From positions 1-64,000 of the forward strand of contig CBDHYJ010000066.1 of NCBI GenBank assembly GCA_965275905.1: 64,000 nucleotides of DNA, in the 5' to 3' direction. The notes under the pieces are model-generated. The model was given only the letters and a program-made list of their open reading frames with translations, did not search any database and was not told where the DNA came from. This document shows, in pieces, positions 27,342 to 36,007 of this stretch; position 1 is the first letter of the stretch; each line of letters opens with the position of its first letter. A program made the translations under genes and the position numbers. This DNA comes from CBDAQD01 sp965275905. Its GTDB lineage: Bacteria; Pseudomonadota; Alphaproteobacteria; Rhizobiales; JAJFHC01.

Positions 27342-28190
27342 ATGAAGCTTTTGCGCTACGGACCCGCGGGGGCGGAGAAGCCCGGGCTGCTCGACGGCGA
27401 CGGGACGATCCGCGACCTCTCGGGCCATATCGGTGACATCGACGGCGAAACGCTGTCTCCGGCGGGCCTTCAGCGGCTGGCCGCCATCGATCCCGCCAGC
27501 CTCCCGGCGGTCGACGGCAGCACCCGGCTTGGCGCCTGCGTCGGCTCGATCTCCAAGCTGATCTGCGTCGGCCTCAATTATGCCGATCACGCGGAAGAGT
27601 CGAACCTGCCGATCCCCGAGGAACCCGTGCTGTTTTCCAAGGCCATCACGTCCATCAGCGGTCCGGACGACGACGTGATCATCCCCAAGGGATCGGTCAA
27701 GACCGACTGGGAAGTCGAGCTCGGCATCGTCATCGGCACGACGGCGCGCTACGTCAGCGAGGACAATGCGCTCGACCATGTCGCCGGCTTCTGCCTCGTC
27801 AACGACGTCTCCGAGCGCGAGCACCAGGCCGAACGCTCAGGCCAGTGGGTCAAGGGCAAGAGCCATGACACCTTCGCGCCGATCGGCCCGTGGATGGTGA
27901 CGAAGGACGAGGTGCCGGATCCGCAGGCGCTAGACATGTTCCTCGACGTCAACGGCGAGCGCCGCCAGACCGGCTCGACCTCGACCCAGATCTTCGGTGT
28001 GAAGACCGTCGTCAGCTACATCAGCCAGTTCATCACGCTGGTGCCCGGCGACGTCATCCCGACCGGCACGCCGCCGGGCGTCGGCATGGGCATGGACCCG
28101 CCGACCTACCTGAAGGCCGGCGACGAAATGCACCTCGGCATTTCAGGCCTCGGCGAGCAGCGCCAGAAGGTGGTGGCGTATTCGGGGTAG
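27342..28190 (+). CDS. Fumarylacetoacetate hydrolase (FAH) family protein, 2,4-diketo-3-deoxyaldonate type
   Basis: A 282-residue metal-dependent C-C hydrolase. The FAH core spans about 70-280, with LICVGLNYADHAEE at its start, metal-binding Glu residues in TDWEVELGIVIG, a conserved VNDVSER segment, and GTPPGVGMG near the C-terminus. In the non-phosphorylating L-fucose and L-rhamnose routes such enzymes cut 2,4-diketo-3-deoxy acids to pyruvate and a hydroxy acid, which fits the adjacent dehydratase and SDR. GGAGA precedes the ATG at 27342. Other FAH activities (ureidoglycolate lyase-like, for example) cannot be excluded. Confidence 0.85.
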   Translation: MKLLRYGPAGAEKPGLLDGDGTIRDLSGHIGDIDGETLSPAGLQRLAAIDPASLPAVDGSTRLGACVGSISKLICVGLNYADHAEESNLPIPEEPVLFSKAITSISGPDDDVIIPKGSVKTDWEVELGIVIGTTARYVSEDNALDHVAGFCLVNDVSEREHQAERSGQWVKGKSHDTFAPIGPWMVTKDEVPDPQALDMFLDVNGERRQTGSTSTQIFGVKTVVSYISQFITLVPGDVIPTGTPPGVGMGMDPPTYLKAGDEMHLGISGLGEQRQKVVAYSG

Positions 28191-28222
28191 GGTCGATTTT
28201 CGGGACTCGGGTCACTCACATT

Positions 28223-28493
28223 TGTCATCCTTGCCGGAGCGGAGCGACGGCGAGGATCCAATTATCGGAGCGATCGTCCGCAGCGAATGCCAATGGATCC
28301 TCGGCCTCGCATAATGCTCGGCCAAGGATGACGAAAGAATCGTAGAGCGCATATTTGGTTCATGACCTCGAACGTAAGCACATAGGGGTCAGTGATTTGT
28401 TCAAACGTCATTCCCGCGCAGGCGGGAATCCAGTGCCAAAGACCGAAGCAGTGGCATGCCGCCTCTGGATGCCCGCCTGCGCGGGCATGACGA
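28223..28493. repeat. REP-like palindrome cluster
   Basis: The gap between the FAH and DenD-like genes holds two inverted pairs. One is TCATCCTTGCC...CCAAGGATGA spanning 28223-28332. The other is CATTCCCGCGCAGGCGGGAA near 28410-28429, facing GCCCGCCTGCGCGGGCATGA near 28472-28491. No gene seen. Confidence 0.65.
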
Positions 28494-28535
28494 TGTAACT
28501 TAGATATCACAGGGATCCAGTCAGGAGACGCAGAG

Positions 28536-29501
28536 ATGAAAATCGCCATCACAGGCGCGGCCGGGCTGATCGGCCGCAAGCTCACCGAACGCCTCGTCGC
28601 CGACGGCGCGCTGAACGGTGAGGCCATATCCGACGTCCTGCTGATGGACGTCATTGCGCCGCAAGCCCCGGCCGGGGCCGGCTTCGCGGTCGACACGCAG
28701 GCCGTCGACATCTCCGAACCCGGCGCCTACGACCGGCTCGCGGCGCTGAAGCCCGACGTCATCTTCCATCTCGCCGCCATCGTCTCGGGCGAGGCCGAGC
28801 TCGACTTCGACAAGGGCTACCGCATCAATCTCGACGGCACGCGGGCGCTCTACGAGACCGTGCGCCAGGGCGGCTTCAGCCCGCGCCTCGTGTTCACGAG
28901 CTCGATCGCCGTGTTCGGCGCGCCGTTCCCCGACGCCATCTACGACGAGTTCCACACCACGCCGCTGACCTCCTACGGCGCCCAGAAGGCGATGGGCGAG
29001 CTGATGCTGGCCGATTACAGCCGGAAAGGCATCTTCGAGGGCGTCGGCATCCGTCTGCCGACCATCGTGGTCAGGCCCGGCAAGCCCAACAAGGCGGCCT
29101 CCGGCTTCTTCTCCGGCATCCTGCGCGAGCCGCTGACCGGCCAGCGCGCGACCTGTCCCGTCTCGCCCGACGTCATGCACTGGATGGCGAGCCCGCGCTC
29201 CGCGGTCGGGTTCCTGATCCATGCCGCGGGCCTCGACGTAGAGAAGGTCGGGCCGCGCCGCAACCTGACCATGCCGGGCATCGCCGTCACGGTCGGCGAG
29301 ATGGTCGAGGCGCTGGAACGGGTCGCGGGCTCCGAGCCGGTCGGGCTGATCGACTGGGAGCTCGACGACTTCATCGTGAAGATCGTCGCCGGCTGGCCGC
29401 GCAATTTCGACGCCTCGCGCGCGACCGGTCTGGGCTTTACCTGCGAGGCCGACATGGACTCGATCATCCGGGTCTTCATAGAGGACGAACTGGGCGGCTG
29501 A
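28536..29501 (+). CDS. denD: NAD-dependent epimerase/dehydratase, D-erythronate dehydrogenase-like
   Basis: A 321-residue extended SDR resembling DenD, which oxidises D-erythronate or related four-carbon acids with NAD. The cofactor loop is TGAAGLIG (6-13), Asp38 (LLMDV) favours NAD, and the catalytic set is S122/S123, Y147 and K151 (YGAQK). RLPTIVVRPGKPNKAASGFFSGILREPL is typical of the DenD group. AGGAGA precedes the start. The usual DenD partners (DtnK or OtnK kinase, OtnC, OtnI) are absent, so the exact substrate is uncertain. Confidence 0.75.
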   Translation: MKIAITGAAGLIGRKLTERLVADGALNGEAISDVLLMDVIAPQAPAGAGFAVDTQAVDISEPGAYDRLAALKPDVIFHLAAIVSGEAELDFDKGYRINLDGTRALYETVRQGGFSPRLVFTSSIAVFGAPFPDAIYDEFHTTPLTSYGAQKAMGELMLADYSRKGIFEGVGIRLPTIVVRPGKPNKAASGFFSGILREPLTGQRATCPVSPDVMHWMASPRSAVGFLIHAAGLDVEKVGPRRNLTMPGIAVTVGEMVEALERVAGSEPVGLIDWELDDFIVKIVAGWPRNFDASRATGLGFTCEADMDSIIRVFIEDELGG

Positions 29502-29535
29502 GGACGTCCGCGACAGACGAGGATTTCGGCCGCAT

Positions 29536-30537
29536 ATGGATTCCGTAACCCAGTTCGTGCTCGGCGCCAGCATCGGCGGCGCCATGCTCGGCCGCACCAT
29601 CGGTGCGCGCGCGCTCATTCTCGGCGGCGTCGTGGCGACCTTGCCCGACCTCGACAGCTTCATCCCGCTCGGCAATGCCATCGACGACATGACCTATCAC
29701 CGCGGCGCCACGCACTCCGTGCTGGTGCAGACCGCCGTGGCCCCCGTCGTCGCCTTCGCCATTACCCGCCTGGTCCGGGACCTGCGCGACATCCCGAAAC
29801 AGGTGTTCCTGACGGTCTGGGTCTGTTTCATCACCCACAGCATTCTCGACTCACTCACGACCTACGGCACGCAGATCCTGTGGCCCCTGCAGGTCGGCCC
29901 GCCCGCGGCCTTTCCGGTCGTCTTCATCATCGACCCGTTCTATACGCTCATGCTCCTGGCGGGCGTCATCATCTTCGCGCTCAGGCGGTTCACGCCCGAC
30001 CGCGGTGTGCGCGCGACACGCATCATGCTGGCCGCGAGCACGGTCTACCTGGCGCTGGGGGCCGCAAGCCACATGATCGTTCGCGCCCGGGCCGAGGCGA
30101 CGCCCGCGTTCGAGGGCATGCGCGTCTTCGTCCAGCCGACGCCGTTCAACATCCTGTTCTGGCAGGTGCTCGCCGTCGACCGCGACACCTACAAGACCGG
30201 GCTGACCAGTATCATTCCGGCCTGTCCGGTGTTCCGCATCGGCACGCACCAAAGGCTGGCCGCGCCGCCGGCCGGCGTCACGGTCTCGGATTCGGTCCGC
30301 CGCCTGGAATGGTTCACCGACGGTTTCTACAGCTACCACGACAAGGGCGAGACCCTGGCGATCACGGACCTGCGCATCGGCTTCCACCCGACCTACGTGT
30401 TTTCATTCGAGTTCGCGCGCAGAAACGGCAGCGGCTTCGATGACGTCAAACCGGTACAGACCGGCCTGGGGCCGGGCGGCACCAACCGTCTCTCCGCCGT
30501 CTTCGGCGATCTCTTCGAGCGCGTGTCGAACTGCTAG
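29536..30537 (+). CDS. Membrane-bound metal-dependent hydrolase, YdjM/DUF457 type
   Basis: A 333-residue inner-membrane protein. The N-terminus (MDSVTQFVLGASIGGAMLG ... LPDLDSFIPLG ... YHRGATHSVLVQ) contains the D-x-D and HRGATHS motifs of the YdjM/YbcI family. About four membrane segments occupy the first 190 residues, followed by a soluble C-terminal domain of about 140 residues. It lies 34 bp after the DenD-like gene and may be cotranscribed, though no functional link is known. The biochemical reaction of this family is not established. Confidence 0.8.
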   Translation: MDSVTQFVLGASIGGAMLGRTIGARALILGGVVATLPDLDSFIPLGNAIDDMTYHRGATHSVLVQTAVAPVVAFAITRLVRDLRDIPKQVFLTVWVCFITHSILDSLTTYGTQILWPLQVGPPAAFPVVFIIDPFYTLMLLAGVIIFALRRFTPDRGVRATRIMLAASTVYLALGAASHMIVRARAEATPAFEGMRVFVQPTPFNILFWQVLAVDRDTYKTGLTSIIPACPVFRIGTHQRLAAPPAGVTVSDSVRRLEWFTDGFYSYHDKGETLAITDLRIGFHPTYVFSFEFARRNGSGFDDVKPVQTGLGPGGTNRLSAVFGDLFERVSNC

Positions 30538-30875
30538 CGGCGGCGTGCGCGATTGTTCCCCGGTTGCCCGGAGGGCAGACCGGGGCCGCACAACTTCGAG
30601 GCCCAAGCAAACCGTTGTCGTCCCCGCGAAGGCGGGGATCCAGGAGCGCAACTCTGAAGCGGGTCTGTGTAGCACTGGATTCCCGCCTTCGCGGGAATGA
30701 CGAAATACTTTATGGCTCCGCAAAACACTTGCCGCTCACACTCTGTCATGCCCGGGCTTGACACGAGTATCCAGCGTTACGCTCAGGCTCTTGCTTGCGG
30801 CTGGATCCCGGATCTGCGAAGCAGCATTTTGCGCAGCATCGCGTCCGGGATGACGGCGTGCGTAAGCGCCCGCCG
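30538..30875. repeat. Intergenic REP-like palindromes
   Basis: An opposed pair at 30617-30702 (TCCCCGCGAAGGCGGGGATC facing GATTCCCGCCTTCGCGGGAA) lies between convergent genes. A further arm GTCATGCCCGGGCTTGACAC starts near 30747. Such pairs could serve as bidirectional terminators. No gene seen. Confidence 0.65.
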
Positions 30876-31820
30876 TCAGTTCACCGGGGTGATCAGCGGC
30901 TTGCCGGCGAAGTGGTTGGCGATGTTGTCGATCACGAGTTGCCCCATGGCGCGGCGGGTGTGGTGCGTGGCGCTGCCCATGTGCGGCTGCAACACCACGT
31001 TGTCCATGGCGAACAGCGCTTCGGGCACCTGCGGCTCGGCGGCGAAGACGTCGAGCCCGGCGCCACCGATCTTGCCCTCCTGAAGGGCTGCCACCAGCGC
31101 CGGCTCGTCGACGACGGAACCGCGCGCAATGTTGATGAAGATGCCGTCGGGCCCCAGCGCCTCAAGGACGGGCGCGTTGACGATGCCCGCGGTCGACGGC
31201 CCGCCCGGGCAGATCGCCAGCAGGATGTCGACGTTGCGGGCCATCTCGGTCAGGTCGGCATAATAGGTGAACGGCTGGTCCGCCTGCTCCGAGCGGCCGT
31301 GATAGGCGATCGCCAGATCGAACGCCTGGGCGCGCCGGGCAATCGTCTTGCCGATGCGGCCGAGCCCGATAATGCCGAGCGTCTTGTTGCGCAGGGTGCC
31401 TGTCAGCGGCGGCTCGCCGCCCGCCGGCCACTTGCCGTCGCGCACATAGCGGTCGTAGAGCGGGATGCGCCGGGTCACGGCCAGCATCAGCGCCAGCCCC
31501 AGGTCGGCCACGTCGTCGTTCAGCACATCAGGCGTGTTGGTGACCTTGACGTTCGCCTCGGTCGCCGCGTCGACGTCGATGGCATCGTAGCCGACGCCGT
31601 AACAGCCGATGACTTCGAGATTGGGCAGCGCGCCGATCAGCGCGCGGCTGGCGCCCAGGTGTCCGTTGGTGGCGATGGCGCGGATCTCGCCCGCGTTCGC
31701 GGCGACGAGCGCGTCCCTGTCGTCAGCCTCCCAGTAGCGGTGCACGGTATAGGCTTCGTCCAGCGCGTCCATCACGAGGGGCATCATCGGCCCGATCATC
31801 AAAAGGCCCGGTTTCGTCAC
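30876..31820 (-). CDS. D-isomer-specific 2-hydroxyacid dehydrogenase
   Basis: A 314-residue NAD(P)-dependent reductase of the glyoxylate/hydroxypyruvate reductase type. The Rossmann motif is GLGRIG (about 152-157), HGRSEQ after strand 2 (R176, S177) hints at NADPH, and the catalytic triad is R233 (IARGS), E262 (AAEPQ) and H280 (QPHMGS). It would interconvert a 2-keto acid and a D-2-hydroxy acid such as glycolate/glyoxylate. A site nearly identical to the one before the IlvD/Edd dehydratase lies just upstream, so the two genes may share a regulator. Confidence 0.9.
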   Translation of the reverse strand: MTKPGLLMIGPMMPLVMDALDEAYTVHRYWEADDRDALVAANAGEIRAIATNGHLGASRALIGALPNLEVIGCYGVGYDAIDVDAATEANVKVTNTPDVLNDDVADLGLALMLAVTRRIPLYDRYVRDGKWPAGGEPPLTGTLRNKTLGIIGLGRIGKTIARRAQAFDLAIAYHGRSEQADQPFTYYADLTEMARNVDILLAICPGGPSTAGIVNAPVLEALGPDGIFINIARGSVVDEPALVAALQEGKIGGAGLDVFAAEPQVPEALFAMDNVVLQPHMGSATHHTRRAMGQLVIDNIANHFAGKPLITPVN

Positions 31821-31843
31821 GGTTTCTCTCCCCGTCTGGTCGT

Positions 31844-31857
31844 TTCAATCGATTAGA
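31844..31857. promoter_or_regulatory. Candidate LacI-like operator (copy 2)
   Basis: TTCAATCGATTAGA, 24-37 bases upstream of the D-2-hydroxyacid dehydrogenase start. It matches the site at 24343-24356 at 13 of 14 positions and is centred on CG. Confidence 0.5.
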
Positions 31858-31927
31858 TTATTTGCGCCGGACCATAGGGCAAAGGCGCCCGGAGAGCCAG
31901 ACAACAAACGGCGCAACTTCTGAATTT

Positions 31928-32182
31928 TCACGATTTGGGAGCCTCCTGGGCCTCCTTCATCGCCGTGATGAAGCGCAGCAGCGCCTTGTACTTGTTGGTC
32001 GGGATCGCCGCCTTGCGGTCCTCGATGTCCTTGGACGTCCGCACGAACTGGTCCTCGAACTCCTGAAGCGAGACGATGTCCTTGCGCGCCAAGAGCGCGA
32101 TCAGGTCGATGAGGATGGTGACGGTTTCCGCTTCGCTCGCCCCCAGCATCTGGGACAGCAGTTCTTCCTGGTTGGTGGTCAT
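31928..32182 (-). CDS. Small hypothetical protein
   Basis: An 84-residue, mainly helical, charged protein (MTTNQEELLSQMLGASEAET ... NKYKALLRFITAMKEAQEAP) with no signal peptide. A longer in-frame start exists at 32305, but the ATG at 32182 has AGGAAGG upstream and gives a compact protein. It lies downstream of the two LuxR-type genes on the same strand. No family is recognised. Confidence 0.6.
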   Translation of the reverse strand: MTTNQEELLSQMLGASEAETVTILIDLIALLARKDIVSLQEFEDQFVRTSKDIEDRKAAIPTNKYKALLRFITAMKEAQEAPKS

Positions 32183-32301
32183 GTCGCGGCGCCTTCCTGA
32201 TTGGTTTGGCGAGACAATGACCGATTCCGCGGCGAATGTCTTCAGGGCGGCGCAATCGCATAATGACGCGGCCGCGGTTTCGGCGGCCTGTGCGGCGCCG
32301 C

Positions 32302-33441
32302 TCACGCCAAGTTCAGGTTTATGCCCGCGATCGAGCGCAGGAGCAGGCTGACCAGCTCCGACTGCCGGCTGGTGTCGGTCTTGGCGAAGATCGAATGCAG
32401 CTGCGACTTGACCGTATTGCGGCTGACCCCGCGCTTGAGCGCAACCACCTCGAGGCTCTCGCCGAGCGCCAGGCAGTGGGCGAGTTCGGCCTCGGACCGC
32501 GTCAGGTTGTAGGATGAGACGAACAGCTCGAGCGCCGTCGCGCGCGGCGACATCGGGTCGAACAGGAACACCGCGGCCGAGACCGTTTCCATGCCGGCGC
32601 GCTTGCTCTCCATCGGCACGACCATCAGGCTGTAGGGCCTGAAGCAGGACAGCCGCGGCGCCACGACCAGGCCGCCGGCCCGCTGCGCCAGCGTCAGGTT
32701 GGGCCGGTAGATGGCGTCGAGCAGCGCCTCGAACTGATCGTTGGCCTCGCGGTCGCCGATGATGATCTCGTTCTTCGCGAGCCGCAGGCCGTCGCCGCCT
32801 TCGAGCATCCGGCGCGCAGCCGCGTTGACGAACAGCAGCGAGCGGTCGGAGCCGTAGAGCGCCAGCCCGAACTGGATCAGGTCAAGCACGTTGCTCGACT
32901 GGATCAGCGCTTCTTCGAGCTTGTCGAGCCTGCTCTGGAGCATGATGGCGCGATGCAGATGCTGGCCCATGAGTGCCACCATGCTGAAGACTTCCGGGTC
33001 AATGTCGTTCTGGTCCGGATGCCGCAGAAAGCCGCTCACGAGGCCGGTGACGTCGCCGCGCTCCAGCACGCAGACGCATTCGCCGTGCAGCCCCCACGGC
33101 TTCGACGCCTTGTTGTACATCACGCTCTTCTGCCACTCCTCGTCGGAGTAGAACACGCGCCGGAGCGTCGGCACCCGTTCGGGCAGCAGCGGATACATGT
33201 GAAGCATCGTGTTGTCTTCCGGACGATCGAAGCCGGTTGTGGCCTCGTGAACGGAGTCGGCCGGAATATTGTAGAAATCGAATTTCAGGAATTCGCGCGG
33301 TTCGCTCTTGATATCGGCGAGAAAAACGCCGCTGTCGTCGGCCAGCCGGCTGTATGTCTTGAGCGCTCTCGGCCGGTCGTATTCGTCGCCAACGCAATCG
33401 TAAAGGGTCTCGATGGACGCAAGCAGTCGGTCGTGCAACAT
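32302..33441 (-). CDS. LuxR-type transcriptional regulator with PAS-like sensor region (paralogue A)
   Basis: A 379-residue regulator. The C-terminal LuxR-type helix-turn-helix (about 312-372, LTRSEAELAHCLALGESLEVVALKRGVSRNTVKSQLHSIFAKT) follows a sensor part whose middle (about 190-300) resembles a PAS fold (FGLALYGSDRSLLFVNAAARRML). The N-terminal YDCVGDEYDRPRALKTYSR is shared with the next gene. No receiver domain or typical autoinducer-binding motif is visible. It probably senses an internal ligand and binds DNA; targets are unknown. Confidence 0.85.
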   Translation of the reverse strand: MLHDRLLASIETLYDCVGDEYDRPRALKTYSRLADDSGVFLADIKSEPREFLKFDFYNIPADSVHEATTGFDRPEDNTMLHMYPLLPERVPTLRRVFYSDEEWQKSVMYNKASKPWGLHGECVCVLERGDVTGLVSGFLRHPDQNDIDPEVFSMVALMGQHLHRAIMLQSRLDKLEEALIQSSNVLDLIQFGLALYGSDRSLLFVNAAARRMLEGGDGLRLAKNEIIIGDREANDQFEALLDAIYRPNLTLAQRAGGLVVAPRLSCFRPYSLMVVPMESKRAGMETVSAAVFLFDPMSPRATALELFVSSYNLTRSEAELAHCLALGESLEVVALKRGVSRNTVKSQLHSIFAKTDTSRQSELVSLLLRSIAGINLNLA

Positions 33442-33548
33442 GGCGTGCCTCGTTCGTCTGTTTGACGGGATGAGAGCCTGAGCGGAGTCCGCAGAGGCGA
33501 ATTGCTGGGGTTGGGGTTAGCGGCCGGACGGCCGTGGCTGCGCGGGCA

Positions 33549-34718
33549 TCAGGAGGTGTCCTCTTCGAATTCGCCCTCCAGGGTCCGCAGATTGATGCCG
33601 GCAACCGAGCGCATCAGCAGGCTGACGAGCTCCGACTGCCGGTTGGTTTCCGTCTTCGAGAAAATGGACTGCAGTTGCGTCTTGACCGTATTCCTGGTCA
33701 CGCCCCGCCGCTCGGCGACCGAGTCGAGCGTCTCGCCGAGCGCCAGCCTGTGGGCGAGTTCCGCCTCCGACTGGGTGAGGCCGTAGGACGACACGAACAT
33801 GTCGATTGCAGTGGTCCTCGGCGCCTCGGGGTCGAACAGGAAGACAGCCGCGGTCACCGCGTTCATATCCGTTTCCTCCCTCTGCAGCCTCAGCGGAACG
33901 ATCATCAGGCTGTACGGCTTGCGCTGGTACATGCGCGAGACGCTGACGATGCCGCCGGTTCGGGCATCCGCCGGAAGATCGTTCCTGTAGAGCACCGACA
34001 CCATGCCGCGGAACTGCTGTGCGGCGACGCGATCGAGAATCCTCAGGCCCTTGGCCGTCAGTTCAAGCCCGTCGCGGGCGTCGATCATGCGCTGTGCCGC
34101 AGCGTTGACGAACACCGGATTGGCCCGCTTGCCATAGAGCACGAGGCCGAACTGGATCAGGTCGAGCACGTTGCTTGACTGAATGACGGCCTGTTCCAGC
34201 TTGTCGAGCCGGTGCTGCAGCGTCATGGCGCGGCAATAGTGGTTGTTGAGCACCGCCATGGTCGCCAGCAGTTCCTCGTCGGCTTCCGACTGATGCGGAT
34301 GGCGAAGGAAACCGCACACCAGAGTCGTGGTCGGACCCCGGTCAAGGATCGAGGCGCCGTCGCTGTGAAAACCCCAGGGTTCGCTGGTGTTCCTGTACAT
34401 CTCGGTCTTGAAATGCACGTCGTCCGGCACGAAGACCCGGCGTAACACCGGCGTCCGGTCCGGCAGCAGCGCAATGTTCTGGAACAGGCTGCTCGTTGCC
34501 GCGCTATCGTGCTTCGTCACCATCGCTTCGACTGCTTCATCTGGAATATTCACATAGTGATAGTTGCCAAATCCTCCAAGTACCGGTCTGATTTCAGCGA
34601 GAAAGAGCCCCGTATCGTCGGCAGCCCTGCTATAGGCCGCCAGTGCTCTTTGATGATCGAATTCGTCACCGACGCAGTCATAGACTGTCTCGATGGCTTT
34701 GAGTAACCAATCGCGCAT
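33549..34718 (-). CDS. LuxR-type transcriptional regulator with PAS-like sensor region (paralogue B)
   Basis: A 389-residue protein aligning along its whole length with the gene at 32302. Both start with YDCVGDE-F/Y-D, share SSNVLDLIQFGL, and have a nearly identical helix-turn-helix (about 315-375, LTQSEAELAHRLALGETLDSVAERRGVTRNTVKTQLQSIFSKT). The 107-bp spacing and equal orientation mark a tandem duplication. The sensor halves are more diverged, so the two may read different signals while recognising similar DNA. Palindromes at 34877 and 35006 lie in its promoter region. Confidence 0.85.
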   Translation of the reverse strand: MRDWLLKAIETVYDCVGDEFDHQRALAAYSRAADDTGLFLAEIRPVLGGFGNYHYVNIPDEAVEAMVTKHDSAATSSLFQNIALLPDRTPVLRRVFVPDDVHFKTEMYRNTSEPWGFHSDGASILDRGPTTTLVCGFLRHPHQSEADEELLATMAVLNNHYCRAMTLQHRLDKLEQAVIQSSNVLDLIQFGLVLYGKRANPVFVNAAAQRMIDARDGLELTAKGLRILDRVAAQQFRGMVSVLYRNDLPADARTGGIVSVSRMYQRKPYSLMIVPLRLQREETDMNAVTAAVFLFDPEAPRTTAIDMFVSSYGLTQSEAELAHRLALGETLDSVAERRGVTRNTVKTQLQSIFSKTETNRQSELVSLLMRSVAGINLRTLEGEFEEDTS

Positions 34719-35103
34719 TTGCCCCTACAGTCAACGTCAGTGCACCGGTCACTTCACCTGGCAGGACACATGAAGACGCTGCGGACGACGTCAAAACCCG
34801 CATCCGGTGCACTGACCCGGGGGTGGTTCCCGGAACGTCGCAATAGTTCACGTAGGAGACAAAACCGCGCTCTACGTCATCCGTTTGGATGATCGGTGCC
34901 GCATTGGTGAACGGTTCGTGCCTTCGCTTCCAGCATTTCGCCTTCGAAAGATCCTGTTAAGGAATTGAGCTTTTCGCGCCACACCCCCCGCACAAATATC
35001 GTCCGTTCACCCGTGTGGATGAATTCGCGACTCCATGATTTCGGTAGGCAGGGTCATCAGCGGAAATCAGCCGCGTCTCTGAGTGTTACGGGGGTTAAAC
35101 CTG
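34719..35103. promoter_or_regulatory. Divergent promoter region with two CATCCG-N-TGGATG type palindromes
   Basis: No gene is visible in this 385-bp region between the LuxR paralogue and the outer-membrane protein gene. TCATCCGTTTGGATGA (34877-34892) and TTCACCCGTGTGGATGAA (35006-35023) share a dyad with a four-base centre. A third copy is at 36371-36388. They look like operators of one regulator. Confidence 0.5.
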
Positions 35104-35967
35104 ATGATCTTCACACGGACAGAACAGGAGTGTCGTTCCGGAGCTTCTGCGGTTGCGCGCAGGCGTTCCCGAGGATACCTGCGATCTCATTTTACGGCGT
35201 TTGCCTTTCTTGCCGCAGTTTTCTCTCCCGCCGCCGCGCAGGAAAACAACCTGGCAAACAACGTCGACGCCTTTCTCGGCGGTTATCTTGGAACGCACGC
35301 CGGGTACGGCGCATCCGAATCAATTCCTTTCACGGGCGATCCCTATTCGGTCGTCGTTTCCGCGGATCCGGACGATAGCGATCTTCAGGTGCCCGGCAGG
35401 CGGGACAGGTTCAAGCTTGACGGTTTTATCGGCGGCTTTCATGCCGGTTATAACTTCGTCAGCGAGGGCACGTACCTCTTCGGCATCGAGGGTGACTGGA
35501 CCTATCTGGGCCTGAAAGATCGTGTCTCCGCAAGCAGCGTCATTGCGGAGAACCTGCAGACCTATTCGCTCGCCCACCGCTCGAAGGTGGAGATGGACTG
35601 GCAGGCGACAATCCGCGGCCGCGCCGGAATCATTCACGGCAATACCCTGTTCTTCGCCACCGCCGGTGTCGGTTTCCTCGACGTGGACTGGCGCGAAACG
35701 GCGACGCTCACCGACGACGTCACGCTTCAGACCACCACGCAGAAGCACCGCGACAGCAAGGTTCTCGTCGGCTTCGTCGTCGGCGGAGGTTTCGAGATGG
35801 CGGTCTCCGAAGATGTGACGATCGGTGCTGACTACCTCTATGAGAACTTCGGCAACTACGGATCCGTCCCGTTCGGCCATACGAGTCCTTCGCAGATCGG
35901 CCGGCTGGGTGAGATCGAGCTGCACAAGGTGCGCGCCAGGCTGACAATCAATCTCGGCAGTCTGTAG
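35104..35967 (+). CDS. Outer-membrane beta-barrel protein, Omp25/Omp31-like
   Basis: A 287-residue protein with a long basic N-terminus and a signal peptide ending about residue 47 (FAFLAAVFSPAAAQ). The mature part is a small porin-like barrel: FIGGFHAGYNFVSEGTYLFGIEGDWTYLGL and ATIRGRAGIIHGNTLFFATAGVGFLDVDW match the repeated strands of alphaproteobacterial Omp25/31/RopB proteins. The last strand (KVRARLTINLGSL) ends in Leu rather than the usual Phe. An in-frame GTG at 35083 is an alternative start. The upstream palindromes suggest control by a local regulator. Confidence 0.8.
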   Translation: MIFTRTEQECRSGASAVARRRSRGYLRSHFTAFAFLAAVFSPAAAQENNLANNVDAFLGGYLGTHAGYGASESIPFTGDPYSVVVSADPDDSDLQVPGRRDRFKLDGFIGGFHAGYNFVSEGTYLFGIEGDWTYLGLKDRVSASSVIAENLQTYSLAHRSKVEMDWQATIRGRAGIIHGNTLFFATAGVGFLDVDWRETATLTDDVTLQTTTQKHRDSKVLVGFVVGGGFEMAVSEDVTIGADYLYENFGNYGSVPFGHTSPSQIGRLGEIELHKVRARLTINLGSL

Positions 35968-36007
35968 TCGCCTTGGCTTCAGGGTCCGCCCTGGCCGCTG
36001 CCTCCCA

